Translations under genes and position numbers: made by a program
Part shown: one piece after another, positions 51,274 to 58,977 of the stretch
Position numbering within the stretch: the stretch's first letter is position 1
How the letters are laid out: every line of letters begins with the position of its first letter
The notes under the pieces: model-generated
What the model saw: the letters and a program-made list of their open reading frames with translations, nothing else
Database searches by the model: none
Told to the model about the DNA's origin: nothing
NCBI RefSeq assembly: GCF_014200435.1
Contig: NZ_JACHBR010000004.1
Span: 1-64,000 of the forward strand
Length of the DNA stretch: 64,000 nucleotides
Reading direction: 5' to 3'
DNA from: Sphaerisporangium krabiense
GTDB taxonomy: Bacteria > Actinomycetota > Actinomycetes > Streptosporangiales > Streptosporangiaceae

Positions 51274-52869
51274 GTGAACGCCGATCTCCTGGTACGTGGT
51301 CGGGAAATGCTGCGCCGGGGACGGTGGCGGCAGGCACGCGTGGAGTTCGCCGCCGCGCTCGCGGCGGCCGAGGGCCCGCTCGCCCGGGCGAACGCCGCCG
51401 AGGGGCTCGCCGGGGCCGCCTGGTGGATGGACGACGGCGGCGAGACGGTCGCCCGCTACGAGGAGGCCTACCTCGGCTACCGCACCGCCGGGGACGCGGC
51501 GGGGGCGGCCAGGGCCGCCGCCTGGCTGGGAGCCGCGGCCGTACAGCTCAGGGGTGAGGACGCGGTGGGCCGAGGCTGGCTGACCAGGGCGGGAAGGCTG
51601 CTGGAAGGCGAGGACGAGCGCGCCGAACACGGGATGCTGGAGCTGTTCGCCGGGATGGCCGCCGCGCGGCGCGGCGCGCTGCGCGAGGCGGCCGACCGGG
51701 CGCGGCGGGCGGTCGCCGTCGCCCGGCGGGTCGGATCGCCCGACCTGGAGGTCCAGGGCATGGCGGTGGCCGGGATGGCGCTGGTGGGCCAGGGGCTGGT
51801 CGAGGACGGCATGCGGCTGCTCGACGAGGCGGCCACCGCCGCGCTGGCCGGCGAGCTGGACGACGTGGGGGCCGTCTGGGTGCCGAGCTGCCACCTCGTG
51901 CAGGGCTGCGAGCAGGTCAGGGACTGGGAGCGTGCCAGGCAGTGGTGCACGAGGACGATGGAGTTCTGCCGCAGGCTCGACCTCGGCTCGCCGTACCAGC
52001 GCTGCCGTACCCATTACGGGACCGTGCTGCTGTGGCAGGGCGAGTGGGCCGCGGCGGAAGGGGAGCTGACGGCGGCGGCGACGGCGCTGGAGGGGCGGGA
52101 CGTCTTCGCGGCGCAGGCGTGGGCGCGCCTCGGGGAGCTGCGCCGCAGGCAGGGACGGCCCGTGGAGGCGGCCGAACTCTTCAGAAGGGCGCGGCCGGCA
52201 CGCGCCGCCCGGGTCGGCCTGGCCGAGCTGCGATTCGACGAGGGGGACAGGGACGGCGCGTACGAGCTGGCCCGGCGGCTGCTGGCCGAGATCGGCGCGG
52301 ACGAGTGCTTGGAGCGGGCGCCGGTGCTCGAACTGATGGCCCGTGCCGGGCGAGACGTCCGGGCGGCCGGGGAGCTCGGCGCGCTGGCGGAGCGCATCGG
52401 CACCGACGCGCTCCGCGCGTCCGCGAGCTGGGCGGGCGGGACGGCCCGGGAGAGCTGCACGGAACTGCAGAGGGCCGCGGGGCTGTTCGAGCAGGCGGGG
52501 GATCGTTACGGCGCGGCGCGGGTGCGGCTCGACCTCGCCGAGGCGTTACACGCCGCGGGCGAGCGCGTGGCCGCCGCGGAGGAGGCCGACACCGCCCGTG
52601 CCGTCCTCGGCGACCTCGGCGCGCGCGACGGCCGCCCGCGGACGGCCGTCGCCCACCCTGCCGGACCGGCGGCGGCCGAGGGGCTGACCGGGCGGCAACT
52701 GGAGGTCATTCGGTTGGTCGCCCTCGGGTTGACCACGCGGGAGACGGCCGAGCGGCTGCGCGTGAGCGAGCACACCGTCAAACGCCACATCGCCAACATC
52801 CTGGCCCGCCTCGGCCAGCCGTCCCGGGCGGCGGCCGTCGCCTGGGCGTCCCGCGCGGGCCTGCTCTGA
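51274..52869 (+). CDS. LuxR-family regulator with TPR-like sensor region, no ATPase
   Basis: Encodes 531 residues from a GTG at 51274 with a weak GGGG upstream. Residues 1-430 are alpha-helical TPR-like sequence (REMLRRGRWRQARVEFAAALAAAEG; ARAAAWLGAAAVQL). The C-terminal LuxR helix-turn-helix is GLTGRQLEVIRLVALGLTTRETAERLRVSEHTVKRHIANILARL. No Walker motifs are visible, so it looks like a LAL protein without its nucleotide-binding part. It lies between the two copies of the reductase 3' end. Confidence 0.87.
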   Translation: MNADLLVRGREMLRRGRWRQARVEFAAALAAAEGPLARANAAEGLAGAAWWMDDGGETVARYEEAYLGYRTAGDAAGAARAAAWLGAAAVQLRGEDAVGRGWLTRAGRLLEGEDERAEHGMLELFAGMAAARRGALREAADRARRAVAVARRVGSPDLEVQGMAVAGMALVGQGLVEDGMRLLDEAATAALAGELDDVGAVWVPSCHLVQGCEQVRDWERARQWCTRTMEFCRRLDLGSPYQRCRTHYGTVLLWQGEWAAAEGELTAAATALEGRDVFAAQAWARLGELRRRQGRPVEAAELFRRARPARAARVGLAELRFDEGDRDGAYELARRLLAEIGADECLERAPVLELMARAGRDVRAAGELGALAERIGTDALRASASWAGGTARESCTELQRAAGLFEQAGDRYGAARVRLDLAEALHAAGERVAAAEEADTARAVLGDLGARDGRPRTAVAHPAGPAAAEGLTGRQLEVIRLVALGLTTRETAERLRVSEHTVKRHIANILARLGQPSRAAAVAWASRAGLL

Positions 52870-52984
52870 CTCCGCCCGAACCTGCTCATGACCGGCTCGG
52901 CCCGCGCGCCACGCGGTGAACCCTGGCCGTACCGCACCTCCGCACACCGCGTGGCAACCGGGCCGGAAGCGGCCGTACCCCTCC

Positions 52985-53002
52985 ATGGCCCGGATGGGCC
53001 AT
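52985..53002. terminator. Small hairpin after the LuxR gene
   Basis: A perfect 7-bp stem ATGGCCC / GGGCCAT with a GGAT loop, 115 bp after the LuxR stop and 61 bp before the methyltransferase start. It could be a weak terminator or an operator. Confidence 0.35.
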
Positions 53003-53063
53003 CTCCGGCGGATGGCGCCGATGGGCGAAGCGGCCCGCGAGGGTGGTTCCCTAGCGTCGCCCC

Positions 53064-53855
53064 ATGAGCGAATCCGAAACGAATCCCCAGCAGCGCGCAT
53101 GGTCCCGCGGCGACCTCGCCAAGCTCGCCGCCCACCTGCCGCCCATCTACGCCGAACTGCTCTGCGAGGAGGCCGACCTGCGGGCCGGCGAACGCGTCCT
53201 GGACGCCGCCGCCGGCACCGGGACGGTCGCGCTCGCCGCCGCCCGCAGGTTCTGTGACGTCGTCGCCGTGGACTTCGTCCCCAGCCCCCTGGAACAGGCC
53301 GCCCGCCTCGCCGCGTGCGAGGACCTGCCGCTGGTCACCCACCTGGCCGACGTGCAGGACCTGCCCTACGAGGACGACGCGTTCGATGCGGTCCTGTCCG
53401 CGTTCGGCGCGATGTTCGCCCCCGACCAGGGGCGTACGGCGGGCGAGCTGGCCCGGGTCACGCGCCGTGGCGGGCGCGTCGGCGTGACCGGATGGTGCAT
53501 GGCCGGCCTGATCGGCGACTACGCCCGCACGATCGGCAAGTACCTCGGGTCGGGCACGGGCCACTCCCCGTTCGCCTGGGGCACCGAGGACCGGGTGCGC
53601 GAGCTGTTCCCGGACGCACAGATCCGCACCGCCTGGCGTGGTCAGCCGTTCCGCTACCCCTCGGTCGAGTTCGCGGTCGACTACTTCGCCGAGTGGTACG
53701 GCCCCGCGAGCGCCGCGTTCGCCGCCCTGGACGACGCCGGTCGGCGCGACCTGCGCGCGGACATGATCGATGTCTGGCACGCCCACAACCGGGCCACCGA
53801 CGGCACCCTGGTCGCCATCGCCGACTATCTGGAGACCATCGTCCTGATCGGCTGA
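53064..53855 (+). CDS. Class I SAM-dependent methyltransferase (UbiE-like)
   Basis: Encodes 263 residues. The SAM-binding motif is VLDAAAGTGTVALAAA near residues 45-60, with acidic motif VVAVDFVPS, LPYEDDAFDAVLSAFGAMFA, and ELARVTRRGGRVGVTGWC. This is the pattern of ubiquinone/menaquinone-type or small-molecule methyltransferases. The acceptor is unknown. It lies directly upstream of the duplicated reductase fragment, which begins 39 bp after its stop. Confidence 0.88.
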   Translation: MSESETNPQQRAWSRGDLAKLAAHLPPIYAELLCEEADLRAGERVLDAAAGTGTVALAAARRFCDVVAVDFVPSPLEQAARLAACEDLPLVTHLADVQDLPYEDDAFDAVLSAFGAMFAPDQGRTAGELARVTRRGGRVGVTGWCMAGLIGDYARTIGKYLGSGTGHSPFAWGTEDRVRELFPDAQIRTAWRGQPFRYPSVEFAVDYFAEWYGPASAAFAALDDAGRRDLRADMIDVWHAHNRATDGTLVAIADYLETIVLIG

Positions 53856-53893
53856 CCCGCCGCGTGCGGCTCCGCTTCGTCCGCCCTGTCGCG

Positions 53894-54079
53894 GACGCCC
53901 TCGCCGCCGCCGGCCTGCTCGACGAGTACCACGTGTGGGTGTATCCGGTCATCAAGGGCGAGGGCGAGCCCCTGTTCCGCAGAGAGAGCGCCGGCACCCT
54001 CGAACTCCTCGGCGCCACCACCTTCTCCACCGGCGCCCTCGCCCTCACCTACCGGCCCCTCACCTCGCCGTCCGCCTAG
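53894..54079 (+). pseudogene. Duplicated 3' fragment of the RibD-type reductase
   Basis: This 186-bp segment aligns without gaps to 50967-51152, with about nine differences by hand count, and ends at its own stop codon. It encodes DALAAAGLLDEYHVWVYPVI through TYRPLTSPSA, the last third of the reductase at 50595. The first two thirds, including the cofactor-binding N-terminus, are missing, and there is no start or ribosome binding site. It is a pseudogene fragment left by duplication or recombination. Confidence 0.85.
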
Positions 54080-54088
54080 GCCGCGACG

Positions 54089-55003
54089 TCAGCGGAAGGC
54101 GGCGAGGTGGCGGTGCAGCCAGTCGGAGAACGGGCGGGCGGGGCGGCCGAGGATGTCCGGGCTGACGCTCCGTTCGGCGTCGGTCGGCTCCCCGATGATG
54201 GCGAGCGTGCCGTCGGCGACGGGCTCGGGCATGAACGTCAGCATCTGCGCGCGGGCCTCCTCCCGGGTCTGCTCGGCGAACCGGACCGGCTCGCCGAGCG
54301 CCCGCCCGATCTCCGCGGCGCGCTCCCGGGGCGTGCTGAGCCCGGGTCCGGTCAGCACGTGCACGCGCCCCGCGTGGCCGTCCTCGCGCAGCGCCGCGGC
54401 GGCCACCTCGGCGATGTCGGCGGGATCGACCAGCGGCAGCCCCACGTCCCCGAACGGCGCCGCCACCGTCCGCCGGGTGCGCACCATCTCCGCCCACGCG
54501 TAGGCGTTCGAGTGGAACCCTCCGGGGCGCAGGATCACCCACTCCAGGCCCGAGTCCCGGACGACCTCCTCCAGCACGCGCAACGGCGCGTGCGAAGGAG
54601 ACCCCGGCCGCGTCCCCGCGGCCTGCGACGACAACAACACGACCCGCCGCACACCCCCCGCCTTGGCCACGTCGAGCACCGCCCGCCCGTCCACGTGCGC
54701 ACCGGCCCCACTGACGAGCAGGAACAACGCGTCCGCCCCATCGACCACGGGCCGCAGGCTCTCAGCGTCCGCCACATCCGCCCGCCGATACCGCACCCCG
54801 TCCGGAACACCTCCCCCGGTGATGCCCGCCCCAGGGACACCCCCGCCGGGCGCACCCCCACCAGGGGCACCGATCCCGGGAACGCCCGGCCCACCGGCGC
54901 CCGACACACCGCGCGAGACCGCCGTCACCTCCTCCCCCGCTTGCGCGAGCGCCCGCACCAGCGGCCGCCCCACATTGCCCGTCGCCCCCGTCACCACGAT
55001 CAT
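54089..55003 (-). CDS. NmrA-like NAD(P)-binding protein with glycine-rich insert
   Basis: Encodes 304 residues. The ATG at 55003 follows GGGAGAG; a start at 55024 is less likely. MIVVTGATGNVGRPLVRAL is the Rossmann GxxGxxG loop; LRPGGFHSNAYAW and FAEQTREEARAQML fit the atypical SDR/NmrA group, which act as redox sensors or reductases. An unusual insert of about 38 residues (roughly 33-70) is a Gly/Pro repeat with GGGAPGGGVPG-type units, placed where the normal protein has a short loop after the second strand. The insert may be a recent repeat expansion. Convergent with the reductase fragment. Confidence 0.85.
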   Translation of the reverse strand: MIVVTGATGNVGRPLVRALAQAGEEVTAVSRGVSGAGGPGVPGIGAPGGGAPGGGVPGAGITGGGVPDGVRYRRADVADAESLRPVVDGADALFLLVSGAGAHVDGRAVLDVAKAGGVRRVVLLSSQAAGTRPGSPSHAPLRVLEEVVRDSGLEWVILRPGGFHSNAYAWAEMVRTRRTVAAPFGDVGLPLVDPADIAEVAAAALREDGHAGRVHVLTGPGLSTPRERAAEIGRALGEPVRFAEQTREEARAQMLTFMPEPVADGTLAIIGEPTDAERSVSPDILGRPARPFSDWLHRHLAAFR

Positions 55004-55183
55004 CGATCTCTCCCGTCTCGACATGGTTCACCCGCATCCGAAAGAAGGCGGGACGGTCGCGGGAACGGCGTCTCACCGCGACCGGCCCGACGCTAACACC
55101 GCCCTCCCAGTACTCACCTAGAGGAAAGCGCCCCGCCAACGGGGAACCACGAGCAACACGCGCCGCCGCGCCGGAGGTGATCA

Positions 55184-55366
55184 CGCCGACCTTCGTGAGA
55201 AGCAACTGCGGAGTGCGCCGGGGAATGGGCCTCGCCTGCGGCTCGGACTGTGTTTTCCAGGCGCTGACGCGCCTTCCTCTCGCACCGCATACCCCACAAG
55301 GCCGGCCGGTTGGACGCCGTTGCAGGCGCCGGACTCCGCCGTCCTGCGTCCCGCCGACGCGGCGCC
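55184..55366. repeat. 183-bp interspersed repeat, copy A
   Basis: Begins CGCCGACCTTCG and ends GCGGCGCC. It is highly similar to copy B 365 bp downstream; the core AATGGGCCTCGCCTGCGGCT and following bases are identical in both. No coding sequence is supported. Confidence 0.85.
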
Positions 55367-55474
55367 AAGAAGGGGGCGCCAGGAGCGAGGGGAAAGCCCG
55401 CCAGAGCGGAGTGAACGCTGGGTTCGGGACATGAAGCGGTAGTGGCCACGGGGCTCAAGCACAAACGTGCCCGG

Positions 55475-55577
55475 GCTGCGCCGGGGATGAGAACACCGAC
55501 CATCGGGAAGAACAATCGCGGGGCTGCGAGGCTGCGCCGGGATGAGAGCGCCGACCTTCGCGAGAAACAAATGCGGG
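55475..55577. repeat. Two related half-units of about 47 bp
   Basis: Two imperfect copies beginning GCTGCGCCGG at 55475 and 55531, each followed by GATGAGA, CACCGACC or CGCCGACC and an A-rich stretch. The second runs directly into copy B of the 183-bp repeat. Confidence 0.65.
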
Positions 55578-55731
55578 CTGCGCCGGGGAATGGGCCTCGC
55601 CTGCGGCTCGGACTGTGTTTTCCAGGCGCTGACGCGCATTTTTCTCGCAGCGCGTGCCGCAGAAGGGCGGCCGGTTGGGCGCCGTTGCAGGCGCCGGGAT
55701 TCGCCGACCTGCGTCCCGCCGATGCGGCGCC
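55549..55731. repeat. 183-bp interspersed repeat, copy B
   Basis: Same length and boundaries (CGCCGACCTTCG to GCGGCGCC) as copy A, in the same orientation. The equal length and gap-free alignment suggest a recent duplication or a defined interspersed element. Confidence 0.85.
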
Positions 55732-55897
55732 GGAGGGAAGAACACGCGGGAGGAGACGGGTGGAGGCGGGAACCACTCGCGATGGTCGGGGTGTGCGCCT
55801 GGGCGGCTTTGTGACGGAGAAGGAGTGGGCGGAGGCGTCTTTCTTTCCGTTCGAGCGCTGGTGCGCGATCGGCGCCGCGTTCTCATGGCCCGGTGGA

Positions 55898-55987
55898 GGC
55901 GGTGCCGCGCTCTTACGAGTTGGTCGAGGCGGTGCCGCGTTCTCATGAGCCGGTCCAGGCGGTGCCGCGTCTTTACGGGTTGGTCGA
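55898..55987. repeat. Three 30-bp tandem repeats
   Basis: Units at 55898, 55928 and 55958 each begin GGCGGTGCCGCG and end in GGTCGA or GGTCCA. A diverged unit precedes them at 55871. The third unit contains the stop codon of the MFS gene (55973-55975). Confidence 0.8.
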
Positions 55988-57229
55988 GGGGGTGCGGGGG
56001 GTGGGTGCCGTGGAGGGTTGGCGCAGGGTGGGGGTGGTGGCTGTGAGCAGGGTGACGGTGACCAGGCAGAGCAGGCCGCCGCTGATCAGGGCCGTCGTTC
56101 CGGAGGTGGCGTCCGCGAGTAGGCCGCCGCGCATGTTGCCGAGGTCGGGGCCGGCCGTTCCGACGATCTGTTCGGCGGCGCTGACGCGGCCGAGCAGTGC
56201 GTCCGGGGTGTGCGTCTGGACGATGGTGCTCCGGGACACCACGGACACGGTGTCGGCGGCGCCGGCCAGGGCGAGGAAGGTCAGCCCGGCGGCGGGATGG
56301 GGCGACATGCCGAACAGGGTGAGCGCCGCACCCCACGTGGCCGATCCGGCGAGCATGACCAGGCCGGGCCGGGGAAGCCGGGTGAACGTCCGCGAGAAAA
56401 GGGAGGCCGCGACGCCACCGAGGGCCATGGCCGTGAGGAACAGTCCGAGGGTGCGCGGGTCGCCGCCGAACCGTTCCGCGTTGATCAACGGGAAGAGGCT
56501 GACCGGCATCGACAGCACGGTGGCGGCCAGGTCCGTGAGCAGTGCCCCACGGATGACGGGATCGCGGGCCAGGAAGGCCAAGCCGTCCAGCACGCCGCGC
56601 AGGCCGGGACGGGCGGGCTCACCTCGGGGGCTCATCGGTGGCAGGCCGAACACACCGGCGAGCGCGACGACGAAGGTGAGGGCGTCGATCAGGTAGCAGC
56701 CGCCGACGCCCGACTCCCCCACCACCAGGCCGCCCAGCATGGGGCCCGCGAGCATGGCGCCCTGGGAGGCGATGCGGTTCAGCGCCAGTCCGGCGGCCAG
56801 TTGATGCCTGGGCAGCAGGTGCGGAATGAAGGTGCGCGCCGCCGGGCCACCGGCGGCGGCCAGACAGGAATGCACGGCGACGAGCCCCAGAACCCCGGCG
56901 GCCGGGAGATATCCGGCGAAGCCCTGCAGCGCGAGGAGGAGCGAACACGCGGCATGTCCGCCGGTCGTGATCAGGCAGAGCTTTCTGCGGTCCACCCGGT
57001 CGACGAGCGACCCGGCGAAGGGCCCGAGCGCCACGAGCGGAATCGCCTGTGCCAGGCCGACGGCGCCGGTCCAGGCCGCGCTGTTGGTCGTCTGCCAGAT
57101 CTGGAACATCACGGCGACGAGCGTCATATGGGTGCCCAGCCCGGAGAGTGCCTGGCTGACCCATAATCGCCGGAACGACCGTGAGGACCGTAACGGGGTC
57201 ACGTCGAGCAGCGCCTGCCTCAGTCCCAC
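55973..57229 (-). CDS. MFS transporter
   Basis: Encodes 418 residues. The GTG at 57229 follows GGAGGA at 7 bp and overlaps the MarR stop by 10 bp. About 12 hydrophobic segments are visible, with the MFS loop motif LVDRVDRRKL between helices 2 and 3, and an N-terminal VSQALSGLGTHMTLVAV. It resembles Enterobactin/macrolide-type exporters. It is coupled to a MarR regulator gene, suggesting drug or toxic compound efflux induced by its substrate. The C-terminus (TPRTPSTNP) is encoded within the 30-bp tandem repeat. Confidence 0.9.
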   Translation of the reverse strand: MGLRQALLDVTPLRSSRSFRRLWVSQALSGLGTHMTLVAVMFQIWQTTNSAAWTGAVGLAQAIPLVALGPFAGSLVDRVDRRKLCLITTGGHAACSLLLALQGFAGYLPAAGVLGLVAVHSCLAAAGGPAARTFIPHLLPRHQLAAGLALNRIASQGAMLAGPMLGGLVVGESGVGGCYLIDALTFVVALAGVFGLPPMSPRGEPARPGLRGVLDGLAFLARDPVIRGALLTDLAATVLSMPVSLFPLINAERFGGDPRTLGLFLTAMALGGVAASLFSRTFTRLPRPGLVMLAGSATWGAALTLFGMSPHPAAGLTFLALAGAADTVSVVSRSTIVQTHTPDALLGRVSAAEQIVGTAGPDLGNMRGGLLADATSGTTALISGGLLCLVTVTLLTATTPTLRQPSTAPTPRTPSTNP

Positions 57230-57720
57230 GCGGGGTCCTCCGCCAGCTTCTCCTTCAGCCGCTCGTGGAAGCTCTTGTGGGCGAGCGCCTGCCCGATGTC
57301 TTCGACGACCCTGGAGAGTGGATAGGGAATCTCCGCCTCCAGGTCGGCGATGACGGCCTCGGTGGCCCGCCACTCCGCCGCCAGGCGCCCGACGACCTCG
57401 CGGGCCTTGTCGGTGAGCGTCACCTTCTTACTGCGCGCGTCGTCCCCCGCGACCGTCTCGACCCAGCCGGCCGTGCGCATCGCGGCGACCTTCTGGCTGA
57501 GCGCCGAATGCGTCCGGCCCGCCGCCTCCGCCAGTTCGGTGATGGTCATCGGCCCGCGAGCGTGCAGTCGGAGCAGCTCCCCCACGAAGCTCGGCTTGAG
57601 ACCTTTGACGCGTTTCTCGGCGTAGAGGCGGGCGATGTCCGCGTCCATCGACGCCTGGAGAGATTGCAGAGGACGCCAGCGACTGTGCTGGGTGGGGTCG
57701 GACGCATGAGGCTCGGTCAC
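57220..57720 (-). CDS. MarR-family transcriptional regulator
   Basis: Encodes 166 residues from a GTG at 57720. The winged helix is GPMTITELAEAAGRTHSALSQKVAAMRTAGWVETVAGDDARSKKV, standard for MarR, with the wing DDARSKK. It would repress its own operon with the MFS exporter and release DNA on binding a phenolic or other ligand. A strong palindrome lies 15-44 bp upstream of the start. Confidence 0.92.
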   Translation of the reverse strand: MTEPHASDPTQHSRWRPLQSLQASMDADIARLYAEKRVKGLKPSFVGELLRLHARGPMTITELAEAAGRTHSALSQKVAAMRTAGWVETVAGDDARSKKVTLTDKAREVVGRLAAEWRATEAVIADLEAEIPYPLSRVVEDIGQALAHKSFHERLKEKLAEDPAWD

Positions 57721-57734
57721 GAGCGAACCCTAAC

Positions 57735-57764
57735 AGCTCTTATATAAGAACTTACATAAGAGCT
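57735..57764. promoter_or_regulatory. MarR operator palindrome
   Basis: A perfect 9-bp inverted repeat AGCTCTTAT / ATAAGAGCT (57735-57743, 57756-57764) with a 12-bp AT-rich spacer; a nested 10-bp palindrome CTTATATAAG lies at 57739-57748. Position just upstream of the MarR start and AT-rich content in a GC-rich genome support an autoregulatory operator and -10 region. Confidence 0.8.
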
Positions 57765-57933
57765 GACACATGCCCTTGAGCCCGGCCTATGGCACTGACA
57801 AAGGCACACCGCCGAAGAAGCCGCCACAGAACACCGGTGAGGGACGTCCACGAGTGAACATCACCGCAGGGACACTATGAGGAAGGCCGTCCACGAGGAC
57901 GGACGCATGCAGAGGTCATCGAAAGGGACATGA

Positions 57934-58326
57934 ATGGCTACCGATGTGGCGTGGACGCCGTCCGAGCCGGCCGACGCCGAGCAGGCGTGCCCGATCGGCC
58001 CGGCCGTGGAGGTGGTGTTCAGCCGGTGGACCACGCCGATCCTGTGGGCCCTGGACCGCCACGGCCGTCAGCGTTTCGTCGAGTTGCAGGGACGCCTGCC
58101 GTCCATCACCCCGAAGGTCCTGACCGACACCCTGCGCCGCCTGGAACGCGACGGCGTCATCACCCGCACCTACCACCCCGAGGTCCCGCCACGCGTCGAG
58201 TACGAGATCAGCGACCTCGGCCGCACCCTGGCCCCCCTGTTCGCCCACCTGAACCAGTGGGCCACGACCAACATGCCCAAGGTCGAAGAATCCCGCCACA
58301 TCTACGACACCCGACCGCCCCGCTGA
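57934..58326 (+). CDS. HxlR-family transcriptional regulator
   Basis: Encodes 130 residues. The ATG at 57934 follows GAAAGGGAC. The HxlR pattern is clear: QACPIGPAVEVVFSRWTTPILWAL with the conserved cysteine near residue 19, LPSITPKVLTDTLRRLERDGVITRTYHPEVPPRVEYEISDLG. The cysteine may be redox- or aldehyde-sensitive, as in some family members. It is divergent from the MarR-MFS operon. Target unknown; an aldo/keto reductase with an HxlR-like operator lies 3 kb downstream. Confidence 0.92.
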   Translation: MATDVAWTPSEPADAEQACPIGPAVEVVFSRWTTPILWALDRHGRQRFVELQGRLPSITPKVLTDTLRRLERDGVITRTYHPEVPPRVEYEISDLGRTLAPLFAHLNQWATTNMPKVEESRHIYDTRPPR

Positions 58327-58353
58327 AAGCCCCCCGAGCCGCCCCCGCCACCC

Positions 58354-58758
58354 TCACGGCGTGACCTCGAACCACACCGTCCGCCCCCCGCCGTGATCCG
58401 CCCACCCCCACGCCGAGGACAGCTCCCGCACGAGCCACAGCCCCCGCCCGCCTTCACTCAGCGGATCCACCTGCACCGGAACCACCGGAATCCCACCCGG
58501 CGCCCCCTCATCGACCACCTCGACCCGAACCGATTTCCCGTCGTCATACACCTTGAGATTCACCACCCCACCGGGCCTGCGCCCCGAGGCCGAATGCGCC
58601 ACGGCGTTCGCGACGAGCTCGCCGACCAGAAGCTCGACGTCGTCCGTGCCGGTACGCCCGGCCGCCATGAGCAGCCCCCGCACGTAAACCCGCGCGAGCG
58701 ACACGGACCCGGCCCGCCCGAGAAGGTCTACAGCGCCCAGCAGATCGTGCACTTTCAC
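58354..58758 (-). CDS. GHKL ATP-binding protein (anti-sigma factor type)
   Basis: Encodes 134 residues. The GTG at 58758 follows GGAGGA. The ATPase boxes are VGELVANAVAHS (N box), VVDEGAPGGIP (G1) and SEGGRGLWLVRELSSAWGW (G2), matching RsbW/SpoIIAB-type HATPases of actinomycetes. It is divergent from an XRE regulator and DUF397 pair, a combination found in abaA/whiJ-type loci of Streptomyces that affect development and antibiotic production. Confidence 0.88.
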   Translation of the reverse strand: MKVHDLLGAVDLLGRAGSVSLARVYVRGLLMAAGRTGTDDVELLVGELVANAVAHSASGRRPGGVVNLKVYDDGKSVRVEVVDEGAPGGIPVVPVQVDPLSEGGRGLWLVRELSSAWGWADHGGGRTVWFEVTP

Positions 58759-58906
58759 AGAGATTCCTCCGGATCCTCATCGGGTTGAGAGATCGGCATG
58801 TCTCTGCTCAAACGCGGACTGGGCATCACAGCGTCTCTCACCGCACGTTATTCAGCCCTCCAATCGTGCGGTCATCCGATAGTTTCGGTGAAGCAAACAG
58901 GCCCAC

Positions 58907-58962
58907 GGTCCCACCACATTCATGGTGAGACCGGCGCCGTATTGGTGAGACCAGGTGAGACC
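58907..58962. promoter_or_regulatory. Phased GGTGAGACC repeats upstream of the XRE/DUF397 pair
   Basis: GGTGAGACC occurs at 58924, 58944 and 58954 (spacings of 20 and 10 bp, so all on one DNA face), and a near-match inverted copy GGTCCCACC lies at 58907. The last repeat ends 15 bp before the XRE start codon. This is a candidate autoregulatory operator. Confidence 0.6.
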
Positions 58963-58977
58963 ACGGAGAAAAGCGAC

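Larger units (their letters stand above)
55004..55972. other. Repeat-rich intergenic region
   Basis: Almost 1 kb with no supported gene. It contains two 183-bp repeat copies, a shorter related unit and three 30-bp tandem repeats (separate entries). Open frames on both strands mostly translate the repeats and lack ribosome binding sites. Open frames of this kind are often annotated as hypothetical proteins; I do not support that here. Confidence 0.7.

Noticed and set aside
53315-54079. Forward frame fusing the methyltransferase region with the reductase fragment
   Set aside because: Its first part is an out-of-frame shadow of the methyltransferase; only the last 62 codons are real homology, and they are a pseudogene fragment.
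55114-55776. Open frames of 85-290 residues over the 183-bp repeats
   Set aside because: They simply translate the duplicated repeat and surroundings on both strands, without ribosome binding sites or a known domain.
55871-55987. CRISPR array
   Set aside because: The 30-bp units are contiguous with no spacers between them and no cas genes nearby, so this is a simple tandem repeat.
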